Shown piece by piece: positions 1 through 5,295 of a DNA stretch of 5,295 bases. Each line of letters starts with the position of its first letter. The first letter of the stretch is position 1. The notes below the pieces were generated by a model, which saw nothing but the letters and a program-made list of their open reading frames with translations, had not been told where the DNA came from and did not search any database. Location of the stretch: NCBI GenBank assembly GCA_021808185.1, contig JAKBCB010000293.1, positions 1-5,295 on the forward strand, written 5' to 3'. This DNA comes from Pseudomonadota bacterium (GTDB lineage: Bacteria; Pseudomonadota; Alphaproteobacteria; Acetobacterales; Acetobacteraceae). Both the position numbers and the translations under genes were made by a program.

Positions 1-243
1 CCGGCCGACCCCGCGTTTCGCTTTGCGCGGTTCTACGAGCTGATGAAGCAGCGTGGCTTCATCATCTATCCGGGCAAGCTGACCGTGGTGGACAGTTTCC
101 GCATCGGCTGCATCGGGCAGGTGGACGAGCACGTGATGCGCGACGTGGCCGCCGCCGCCGGCGAGGCACTGACGGCGATGGGCGTCGGGAGCGCCGCCCC
201 CTCCGAGGCGGCGCTGGCGGAGCGCGGGCGGCTGGCGGCATAG
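1..243 (+). CDS. phnW: 2-aminoethylphosphonate:pyruvate transaminase, C-terminal 80 residues (partial)
   Basis: This is the 3' end of a gene that begins before the window; frame 1 is open from base 1 to a TAG at 241-243. Seen: the 80 visible residues include RGFIIYPGKLT (about residues 18-28) and DSFRIGCIGQVD (31-42), followed by an alanine-rich helix. This is the C-terminal domain pattern of PhnW-type class V (fold type I) PLP aminotransferases. Family knowledge: PhnW moves the amino group of 2-aminoethylphosphonate to pyruvate, giving phosphonoacetaldehyde and alanine, the first step of cytosolic aminoethylphosphonate breakdown. The arginine in FRIGCIG (visible residue 34) matches the conserved arginine expected to bind the substrate carboxylate. 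The PLP lysine lies upstream, outside the window. The last 25 or so residues, after TAMGV, are an alanine/glutamate-rich tail that I do not recognise as conserved. Another class V aminotransferase is possible, but the YPGKLT...FRIGCIG pairing favours PhnW. Confidence 0.82.
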   Translation, partial: PADPAFRFARFYELMKQRGFIIYPGKLTVVDSFRIGCIGQVDEHVMRDVAAAAGEALTAMGVGSAAPSEAALAERGRLAA

Positions 244-283
244 CGGCGCCGCGAAGGCCCTTGAGCCGGCGCCGCTTCGGCGC
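242..283. repeat. Overlapping GC-rich inverted repeats between phnW and the reductase gene
   Basis: Seen: AGCGGCGCCG (242-251) is perfectly complementary to CGGCGCCGCT (267-276), giving a 10-bp stem with a 15-nt loop that starts inside the phnW stop codon. A second stem, GCGCCG (269-274) with CGGCGC (278-283) and a CTT loop, shares bases with the first, so the two could not form together. No T-run follows, so this is not a textbook intrinsic terminator. It could act as a transcript-end or mRNA-stability hairpin for phnW, or be a by-product of high GC content. Confidence 0.35.
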
Positions 284-295
284 GACATAGGGGCG

Positions 296-1075
296 ATGTT
301 GCCAATCTCGGAGCATATCCCCCGCGCCGCCCTGGTCACCGGGGGCGCGAAGCGCATCGGCCGGGCCATCGCGCTCGGGTTGGCCGAGGCCGGGTTCGAT
401 GTCGCCATCCATTGCAACACCAGCGTCGATGAAGCGGCCGACACGGCCGAGGCGGTTCGCGCGCGCGGTGTCCGGGCCACGGTGCTGGCGGCGGACCTGG
501 GCAGCGAGGCGGAGGTGGCGCGGCTGGTGCCGGCGGCGGTGGCCGAACTGGGGCCGCTCGGCGTGCTGGTCAACAACGCCTCCACCTTCGAGCGCGACGA
601 GTGGCACGACGCCACGCGGGAATCCTGGGACCGGCACATCGAACCCAACCTGCGCGCGCCCTTCGTGCTGATGCAGGGGTTCGCGAACAGCCTGCCGGAC
701 GCGGCCGAAGGCGTGGTGCTCAACATGCTGGACGAGCGGGTGTGGTCGCTCACCGGGCATTTCGTCTCCTACACCGTCAGCAAGGCGGCGCTGTGGGCGC
801 TTACGCAGTCCATGGCGCTGGCGCTGGCGCCGCGCATCCGGGTGAACGGCATCGGCCCGGGGCCGGCGGTGCCGAGCCCGCGGCAGACGCCGGCGCAATT
901 CGCGCGGCAGGCGGGTTCCGTTCCGCTCGGGCATGGCACGACGCCAGAGGAAGTCGCGAGAATCGCGCTGGCGCTGCTGGCGCTGCCCTCCGTCACCGGG
1001 CAGATGATCGCTCCCGATGGCGGGCAACATCTGCAATGGTGGCCGCAACGCCCAGGCACCACGCCGGAGGAATAG
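296..1075 (+). CDS. Pteridine reductase-like short-chain dehydrogenase/reductase (FolM/PTR1 type)
   Basis: A complete 259-residue NAD(P)(H)-dependent Rossmann-fold oxidoreductase of the classical SDR size. Seen: nucleotide-binding TGGAKRIG at 15-22, IHCNTS at 38-43 after the second strand, D67 in AADL, NNAS at 93-96, N118, the YxxxK pair Y159/K163 (YTVSK), and VNGIGPG at 183-189. The usual catalytic serine 13 residues before the tyrosine is an aspartate, D146 (NMLD). Known: Leishmania pteridine reductase PTR1 has exactly this Asp-Tyr-Lys set (D181, Y194, K198, same spacings), the same KR in its glycine loop, and NNAS followed by a pterin-stacking Phe, matched here by S96 and F98. I infer an NADPH-dependent reductase of dihydropterins or dihydrofolate, supported by folB starting 3 bp after the stop. 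The exact substrate is not readable from sequence. Start: ATG 296 has AGGGG only 2 nt upstream, so TTG 299 is a plausible alternative start; the difference is one residue. Confidence 0.88.
   Translation: MLPISEHIPRAALVTGGAKRIGRAIALGLAEAGFDVAIHCNTSVDEAADTAEAVRARGVRATVLAADLGSEAEVARLVPAAVAELGPLGVLVNNASTFERDEWHDATRESWDRHIEPNLRAPFVLMQGFANSLPDAAEGVVLNMLDERVWSLTGHFVSYTVSKAALWALTQSMALALAPRIRVNGIGPGPAVPSPRQTPAQFARQAGSVPLGHGTTPEEVARIALALLALPSVTGQMIAPDGGQHLQWWPQRPGTTPEE
1066..1071 (+). promoter_or_regulatory. Ribosome binding site of folB inside the end of the reductase gene
   Basis: GGAGGA, a near-perfect Shine-Dalgarno, lies 7 nt before the folB ATG at 1079 and overlaps the last codons of the upstream reductase (Glu-Glu-stop). 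It fixes the folB start and implies translational coupling within one transcript. Confidence 0.75.
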
Positions 1076-1078
1076 ACC

Positions 1079-1492
1079 ATGGACAGCACCCGCATCGCCG
1101 ACGCCGCGCGGGGTCTGCGCCATGTGTTCCTGCACGATCTGCTGCTCACGGCGGCGATCGGCGTCTATGCGCAGGAGCATGGTCGCACCCAGCGCATCCG
1201 CGTGAACGTCGATCTCGGCGTCACCGATGACGGTGCCAGGGGGCTCTCGCGTGTGTCGGTCGGGCGGGACGATCTGGCGCGGGTGGTGGACTACGCGGCC
1301 GTCGCCGAGACGGTGCGCAAGATCGTCGGCGCGGGCCACGTGCAACTGGTGGAGACCTTGGCCGAACGGCTGGCGGAGGCGTGCCTGGACGACCCGCGCG
1401 TGCAACTGGCGCGGGTGCGGGTGGAGAAATTGGACGTATTGCCGGATGGCGCGAGCGCGGGCGTCGAGGTCGAACGGCGCCGGCAAAGCTGA
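1079..1492 (+). CDS. folB: Dihydroneopterin aldolase
   Basis: A complete 137-residue protein, slightly longer than the roughly 120 residues usual for FolB because of an N-terminal lead of about 12 residues. Reaction (family knowledge): 7,8-dihydroneopterin is cleaved to 6-hydroxymethyl-7,8-dihydropterin and glycolaldehyde in cytosolic folate synthesis. Seen: LLLTAAIGVYAQEHGRTQRI (21-40), holding E33, the match to the glutamate near the N-terminus of the family active site; VDYAAVAETVRKIV (70-83), with the conserved Y72; VQLVETLAERLAE (88-100), with E92, which in the family anchors the pterin ring; and VEKLDVLP (115-122), with K117, the catalytic lysine. All expected active-site residues are therefore present. 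The ATG is fixed by the GGAGGA site and the 3-bp gap to the reductase, with which it forms an operon. FolX (dihydroneopterin-triphosphate epimerase) is a related fold, but the motif set fits FolB better. Confidence 0.9.
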   Translation: MDSTRIADAARGLRHVFLHDLLLTAAIGVYAQEHGRTQRIRVNVDLGVTDDGARGLSRVSVGRDDLARVVDYAAVAETVRKIVGAGHVQLVETLAERLAEACLDDPRVQLARVRVEKLDVLPDGASAGVEVERRRQS

Positions 1493-1565
1493 AATTGTCC
1501 ACGCGCCCGCCGAAGGTTGTTTAGTTACAGCGGGATGGCGGCGCAAGCTGCTTATGTGACCGAGG

Positions 1566-1574
1566 TGTCATAAT
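1566..1574 (+). promoter_or_regulatory. Possible extended -10 promoter for uvrC
   Basis: TGT followed by CATAAT matches an extended -10 element (TGn plus TATAAT with one mismatch) in the most AT-rich part of the gap. I see no good -35 hexamer at 16-18 bp upstream. If used, transcription would start near 1581 and leave a leader of about 230 nt before uvrC. It is one of few AT-rich hexamers here, but the evidence is weak. Confidence 0.25.
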
Positions 1575-1673
1575 TCAAATGAACGATTTCAATGGGTTGG
1601 CGCGGATGCCGCGAAACTGGGCAAACCGTTGGAGCGCAGGATTCCCGCCGCTTCCGACGCTCTGCACCATCCC

Positions 1674-1708
1674 TTGCCCACAGAGTTATCCACAGGAGTC
1701 GTGGATAG
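1674..1708. promoter_or_regulatory. DnaA-box cluster upstream of uvrC
   Basis: TTATCCACA at 1686-1694 is an exact match to the strong DnaA-box consensus. Exactly 12 bp upstream, in the same orientation, is TTGCCCACA (1674-1682, two mismatches). Downstream on the opposite strand is CGTGGATAG (1700-1708), two mismatches from TGTGGATAA. A further degenerate copy, TTGTCCACG, lies at 1495-1503 by the folB stop. Such clusters bind the initiator DnaA at origins, at titration sites, or at promoters it regulates. DnaA binding here is inferred from sequence only. Confidence 0.45.
1687..1707. repeat. 7-bp perfect inverted repeat with 7-nt spacer
   Basis: TATCCAC (1687-1693) and GTGGATA (1701-1707) are exact reverse complements separated by AGGAGTC. 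It could be a protein-binding dyad (for example two face-to-face DnaA sites) or an RNA hairpin in the uvrC leader. Confidence 0.5.
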
Positions 1709-1712
1709 TCGC

Positions 1713-1727
1713 GCCTGCCCCGCAGGC
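1713..1727 (+). repeat. Small GC-rich hairpin in the uvrC leader
   Basis: GCCTGC and GCAGGC form a perfect 6-bp stem around a CCC loop, about 80 nt before uvrC. No T-run follows, so it is not an obvious terminator. Short stems like this arise easily in GC-rich DNA. Confidence 0.25.
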
Positions 1728-1809
1728 AGTGGCGCCCGCCGTGGCATACGGGGTCGGGCGCGGCGCCGGGCCGCTTGAGCAACCCCGCCCGGGGGCCTAG
1801 GCACGGGCC

Positions 1810-3714
1810 ATGAGCGAGGCGACGGAGACACCGGCGGCCGGCCCGCGCGGGGTGGCGGCGATCGAGGCGGCGCTGGCGACCATGCCGCTGTTGCCCGGCG
1901 TGTACCGCATGCTGGATGGCAAGGGTGATGCCCTGTACGTGGGCAAGGCGCGCTCGTTGAAGAAGCGCGTCGTGGCCTACACGCAGCCGGCGCGGCTGCC
2001 GGAGCGGCTGCGGCGGATGATCTCGGAGACGGTGACGATGGAGATCGTCACCACGCATACCGAGGCCGAGGCGCTGCTGCTCGAAGCCAACCTCATCAAG
2101 CGCCTCAAGCCGCGCTACAACATCGTGCTGCGGGACGACAAATCCTATCCGTGGCTGATGCTGACGGAGGATCATCCGTTCCCGCAGATCGCCAAGCATC
2201 GCGGCGCGCGCACGCGCAAGGGCAGCTATTACGGCCCGTTCGCCTCCGCCTGGGCGGTGAACCAGACGGTGACGGCGATGCAGCGCGTGTTCCTGCTGCG
2301 CTCCTGTGCCGACACGGTGTTCTCGGCGCGCACGCGGCCGTGCCTGCTGTTCCAGATCAAGCGGTGCTCCGCGCCCTGCGTGGGCCGGATCAGCGAGGCG
2401 GCGTATGCCGACCTTGTCGGGCAGGCCAAGACGTTCCTGGCAGGAAAAGGCGGCGCCGTGCAGCAGGCGCTGGCCAAGGAAATGGAGACGGCGGCCGAGG
2501 CGCTGGAGTTCGAGCGCGCGGCGTTCCTGCGCGACCGCATCCGGGGGCTGACGCATGTGCAGGGCACCGGCGTCATCAACCCGGAAAGCATCGCGGACGC
2601 CGATGTGATCGCGGCATGGCAGATCGCGGGGCAAACCTGTGTCCAGGTGTTCTTCATTCGCGGCGGGCGCAACAACGGCAACCGCGCGTTCTTTCCGGCA
2701 CACACCAAGGCCGAGGAGACGGCGGACGTTCTGTCGGCGTTTCTCGGCCAGTTCTACGACGACAAGCCGCCCCCGCCGCTGGTGCTGCTGAACCACGAGG
2801 TCGCCGAACAGGATCTGATCGCCGAGGCGCTGAGCCTGAAGGCGCAGAGTTTTGCCACGCACAAGCGGGTCGAGATCGCGGTGCCCAGGCGCGGCGAGAA
2901 GCACGCGGTCGTGCAGCACGCCGAAACCAACGCGCGCGAGGCGCTGGAACGCAAACTGGCCGAGAGCGCGGGGCAGGCCAAGCTGTTGGCCGGAGCCGCC
3001 GAATTGTTCGGGCTCGACGCGCCGCCCGAGCGGATAGAAGTGTACGACAACAGCCACATCATGGGCACCAACGCCTATGGCGTGATGATCGTCGCCGGCC
3101 CCGAGGGGTTCGTGAAATCGGCCTACCGGAAGTTCTCCATCCGGGGGCCGATCACGCCGGGCGACGATTTCGCCATGATGCGCGAGGTGCTGGAACGCCG
3201 CTTCGGCCGCGCGCTGAAGGAAGCCGAGGCCGGCGGCGCGCCCGACTGGCCCGACCTGCTGCTGATCGACGGCGGCGCCGGGCAATTATCAGCCGTGCGC
3301 GCGGTGTTGGCCGATATGGGGGTGGATGACGTGAAATTGGTGGCGATCGCGAAAGGGCCGGATCGCGACGCGGGGCGGGAGTGGTTCCACACGGACGGGA
3401 AAGAAGCGTTCCAACTGCCGCCGCGCGACCCGGTGCTGTATTTCCTGCAGCGCCTGCGCGACGAGGCGCACCGCTTCGCCATCACCACCCACCGCGCCGG
3501 GCGGAGCAAGGCGCTGGTGACGAGCGAACTGGACGAGATCGCGGGCGTCGGGCCGAGCCGCAAGCGGGCGCTGCTGAACCATTTCGGCAGCGCGCGCGGG
3601 GTGAAGGCGGCAGGGCTGGCCGACCTGGAGGCGGCGCCGGGGATCAACAAGGCGACGGCGCGGCTGGTGTATGCGCATTTCCATCCGGGGGCGCGGCTGG
3701 AGGGCGCGGCGTAG
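1810..3714 (+). CDS. uvrC: UvrABC excinuclease subunit C
   Basis: A complete 634-residue UvrC. It cuts DNA on both sides of a lesion once UvrB is loaded. Seen in order: an N-terminal GIY-YIG nuclease domain (about 27-105) with G30-V-Y32, Y43-V-G45, R48 and E92, which makes the 3' incision; four cysteines C166, C178, C186 and C190, with the spacing of the conserved UvrC cysteines reported to bind an Fe-S cluster; a UVR helix pair for UvrB contact (about 218-250, EALEFERAAFLRDRI); the RNase H-like domain making the 5' incision, with D413 (YDNSH), D452 (GDDF), D487 (LLIDGGAGQ) and H554 (DEAHRFAI); and a tandem helix-hairpin-helix tail (about 574-621, AGVGPSRKRALL and APGINKATARLV). All catalytic residues are present. 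Start: TAG at 1798-1800 is in frame just upstream, so ATG 1810 is the first usable start; its Shine-Dalgarno (AGG at 1799-1801) is weak. Residues 1-14 form a variable lead, and GTG 1852 is an alternative start. It probably has its own promoter. Confidence 0.97.
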   Translation: MSEATETPAAGPRGVAAIEAALATMPLLPGVYRMLDGKGDALYVGKARSLKKRVVAYTQPARLPERLRRMISETVTMEIVTTHTEAEALLLEANLIKRLKPRYNIVLRDDKSYPWLMLTEDHPFPQIAKHRGARTRKGSYYGPFASAWAVNQTVTAMQRVFLLRSCADTVFSARTRPCLLFQIKRCSAPCVGRISEAAYADLVGQAKTFLAGKGGAVQQALAKEMETAAEALEFERAAFLRDRIRGLTHVQGTGVINPESIADADVIAAWQIAGQTCVQVFFIRGGRNNGNRAFFPAHTKAEETADVLSAFLGQFYDDKPPPPLVLLNHEVAEQDLIAEALSLKAQSFATHKRVEIAVPRRGEKHAVVQHAETNAREALERKLAESAGQAKLLAGAAELFGLDAPPERIEVYDNSHIMGTNAYGVMIVAGPEGFVKSAYRKFSIRGPITPGDDFAMMREVLERRFGRALKEAEAGGAPDWPDLLLIDGGAGQLSAVRAVLADMGVDDVKLVAIAKGPDRDAGREWFHTDGKEAFQLPPRDPVLYFLQRLRDEAHRFAITTHRAGRSKALVTSELDEIAGVGPSRKRALLNHFGSARGVKAAGLADLEAAPGINKATARLVYAHFHPGARLEGAA

Positions 3715-3726
3715 GCGGATCGCCCC

Positions 3727-5295
3727 TCAGCTCATCTGCACCTTCACATAGCTGCCCGGCGCGTCCTCGATGGGCACCAGCTTGCCATCGCCGGGGACGC
3801 GGGCCTTCACCTGCCGCTTGTCCAGCGCCGTCACCCAGCGCTGCCAGTCCGGCCACCAGGAGCCGGCGATCTCGGTGCCGCCGGCGAACCAGGCTTCCGG
3901 CTCGTCGGGCAGGTCGGGGTTGATCCAGTGGCTGTATTTGCCGCCCTCCGGCGGGTTGACGACGCCCGCGATATGGCCGGAGGCGGCCAGGACGAAGCGG
4001 TTCTGGCCGCCGAGCAGACGCGCGCCGCGATAGGTCGCGCGCCACGGCGCGATGTGGTCCTCGCGCGTCGAGAGGAAATACGCCGGCACCTGGATGCGCG
4101 AAAGATCGATCGGTGTGCCGCCCAGGGCGATGCCGCCCGGTTCGATCAGCTTGTTGTCCTGGTACATGTTGCGCAGGTAGAAACTGTGCATCTTCGCCGG
4201 CATGCGGGTGGAATCGCTGTTCCAGTACAGCAGATCGAACGGGAACGGGTCGTTGCCCAGCAGGTAATTATTGACCACGAACGACCATATCAGATCGTTG
4301 GCACGCAGCATGTTGAACGTCGTCGCCATGTCGCTGCCGTCGAGGAAGCCGTTCTTGTTCATCTTGTCTTCGAGCATTTTGATCTGCTCTTCGTCGATGA
4401 ACACGTTCAACTCGCCCGACTCCCGGAAATCCATCAGCGTGACGAAGAACGTCGCCGAGCGGATGCGGGTGTCGTTGTGCGCGGCCATGTGCGAGAGCGT
4501 GCAGGAGAGCAGGGTGCCGCCGAGGCAGTAGCCGATGGCGTTGACGTCGCTCTCGCCTGTCGCGGCCTCGATGGCCGAGAGCGCGTCGAGGATGCCTTCC
4601 TGCATGTAGTCGGCAAAATCCTTCTCGGCGAGGCGGGCATCGGGGTTCACCCAGCTGACCATGAACACGGTATGGCCCTGGGAGGTCGCCCAACGCACGA
4701 AGCTGTTCTTCGGGCGCAGGTCGAGGATGTAGAATTTGTTGATCCACGGTGGGACGATCAGCAGGGGGCGCTTGAGGACTTTTTCCGTGGACGGCGAATA
4801 CTGGATCAGCTGCATCAGGTCGTTCTGGAACACCACCTTGCCCGGCGAGACGGCGATGTTCTCGCCGATGCGGAAGGCGTCCGTGTCCGTCATCTTGATG
4901 CGCAGCTGGCCCTTGCCGCGTTCGAGGTCGGCCAGCAGGTTGTTCAGCCCCTTGATGAGGTTCTCGCCGCCCGTCTCCGCCGTGCGGCGCAGCACCTCGG
5001 GGTTGGTGAGCAGGAAGTTCGAGGGGCTCATCGCGTCGATGAACTGGCGCGAGTAGAAATCGACCTTCTGGGCGGTCGGCGCGTCCAGCCCGTCCACGTG
5101 GGCGACGACATCCTGCACGAACCGCGCCGACAGCAGGTAGGATTGCCGGATGAAGTCGAAAACCTCGTTTTCCTTCCAGGCGTCGTCCTTGAAGCGGCGG
5201 TCCTTCGGGTCGCCGTCGATGGTCGGCTGGCTTTCCAGCCCCCACATGCGGCGCGCGGTGTTCTGCCAGAGCGACATGTAGTCCTGCCAGAAGCC
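3727..5295 (-). CDS. phaC: Class I polyhydroxyalkanoate synthase (partial, N-terminus outside window)
   Basis: Reverse-strand gene ending at TGA 3729-3727 and open to the right edge. Reading continues upstream of the in-frame ATG at 5277 as GFWQDY, so that ATG is internal; by comparison with the Cupriavidus enzyme about 60 N-terminal residues lie outside. PhaC polymerises (R)-3-hydroxyacyl-CoA into polyester at the surface of storage granules, releasing CoA. Seen (numbering from the Met at 5277): the PhaC N-terminal region (about 30-150), the alpha/beta-hydrolase strand PLLIVPPWINKFYILDL (171-187), the lipase-like box GYCLGG (249-254) with nucleophile C251, D407 in REDHIAPW, and H435 in SGHIAG. 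These match the Cys-Asp-His triad C319/D480/H508 of Cupriavidus necator PhaC, with the same 28-residue Asp-His spacing. Length and lack of a PhaE/PhaR-type partner in view fit class I. No frameshift is seen. The gene converges on uvrC with 12 bp between stop codons; its promoter is outside the window. Confidence 0.96.
   Translation of the reverse strand, partial: GFWQDYMSLWQNTARRMWGLESQPTIDGDPKDRRFKDDAWKENEVFDFIRQSYLLSARFVQDVVAHVDGLDAPTAQKVDFYSRQFIDAMSPSNFLLTNPEVLRRTAETGGENLIKGLNNLLADLERGKGQLRIKMTDTDAFRIGENIAVSPGKVVFQNDLMQLIQYSPSTEKVLKRPLLIVPPWINKFYILDLRPKNSFVRWATSQGHTVFMVSWVNPDARLAEKDFADYMQEGILDALSAIEAATGESDVNAIGYCLGGTLLSCTLSHMAAHNDTRIRSATFFVTLMDFRESGELNVFIDEEQIKMLEDKMNKNGFLDGSDMATTFNMLRANDLIWSFVVNNYLLGNDPFPFDLLYWNSDSTRMPAKMHSFYLRNMYQDNKLIEPGGIALGGTPIDLSRIQVPAYFLSTREDHIAPWRATYRGARLLGGQNRFVLAASGHIAGVVNPPEGGKYSHWINPDLPDEPEAWFAGGTEIAGSWWPDWQRWVTALDKRQVKARVPGDGKLVPIEDAPGSYVKVQMS

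Larger units (their letters stand above)
1493..1809. other. Non-coding region between folB and uvrC
   Basis: These 317 bp are visibly less GC-rich than the flanking genes, especially 1492-1600. They hold a possible promoter, a cluster of DnaA-box-like nonamers, a small dyad and GC-rich hairpins just before uvrC. No convincing gene is present. A forward open stretch from ATG 1579 to TAG 1798-1800, in the uvrC frame, has weaker third-position G/C preference than the genes here (about 74% by hand count) and resembles no protein I know. No alphaproteobacterial SOS box (GAAC-N7-GAAC or GTTC-N7-GTTC) was found by eye. Confidence 0.7.

Noticed and set aside
62..1546. Reverse-strand open frame of 494 residues covering phnW, the reductase and folB
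   Set aside because: It is antisense to three recognisable genes, rich in Arg/Pro/His/Gln, and shows no family motif. Long antisense frames are expected opposite GC-rich coding DNA.
1579..1800. Possible 73-residue gene upstream of uvrC
   Set aside because: Third-position base use is not like the neighbouring genes, no Shine-Dalgarno precedes the ATG, there is no recognisable motif, and it runs through the DnaA-box and hairpin region. Kept only as a leader feature.
1493..1809. SOS (LexA) control of uvrC
   Set aside because: No GAAC-N7-GAAC or GTTC-N7-GTTC site was found in the gap; the single GAAC at 1581-1584 has no partner at the required spacing.
1552..3285. Reverse-strand open frame of 577 residues opposite uvrC and its upstream gap
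   Set aside because: It mirrors the uvrC codons, is Arg/His/Gly-rich, has no recognisable domain, and conflicts with a full set of UvrC catalytic motifs on the forward strand.
2151..3329. Forward open frame of 392 residues in another frame within uvrC
   Set aside because: It is a shifted-frame shadow of uvrC with low-complexity Arg/Ala/Gly composition and no motifs.
4268..5245. Reverse-strand open frame of 325 residues inside phaC in a different frame
   Set aside because: It is an out-of-frame shadow; the true frame carries the complete Cys-Asp-His triad and continues to the window edge.
5275..5277. ATG at 5277-5275 as the true phaC start
   Set aside because: The frame stays open upstream to the edge and reads GFWQDY, which resembles continuing PhaC sequence. 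The protein would also lack roughly 70 residues compared with class I enzymes.

Overview
The window is ordinary, densely coded, GC-rich chromosomal DNA. It most likely comes from an alphaproteobacterium of the Rhodospirillales/Acetobacteraceae type. That placement is inferred from strong G/C preference at third codon positions, the character of the UvrC and class I PhaC proteins, and the gene mix. It is not proven by a marker gene.

Layout from left to right: (1) the 3' end of a forward class V aminotransferase gene, best read as 2-aminoethylphosphonate:pyruvate transaminase (phnW), cut by the left edge. (2) After a 52-bp gap holding overlapping GC-rich inverted repeats, a forward short-chain dehydrogenase/reductase (296-1075) with the pterin-site and catalytic signature of pteridine reductases. 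(3) Three bases later, folB (dihydroneopterin aldolase, 1079-1492), whose Shine-Dalgarno lies inside the end of the reductase gene. (4) A 317-bp non-coding stretch (1493-1809), less GC-rich than its flanks, with a perfect DnaA-box consensus, several degenerate copies of it, a dyad and a possible extended -10 promoter. (5) A complete forward uvrC (1810-3714), the incision nuclease of nucleotide excision repair. (6) Only 12 bp beyond the uvrC stop, and convergent with it, a reverse-strand class I polyhydroxyalkanoate synthase gene (phaC). Its N-terminal part lies beyond the right edge.

The reductase and folB almost certainly form one transcriptional and translational unit in pterin/folate metabolism. 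FolB makes 6-hydroxymethyl-dihydropterin from dihydroneopterin, and the reductase probably reduces a dihydropterin or dihydrofolate. phnW (phosphonate catabolism), uvrC (DNA repair) and phaC (carbon storage) look like unrelated neighbours.

I found no mobile element, CRISPR array, RNA gene or novel multi-gene system. The points most worth a second look are the PTR1-like active site of the folB-linked reductase and the DnaA-box cluster upstream of uvrC.
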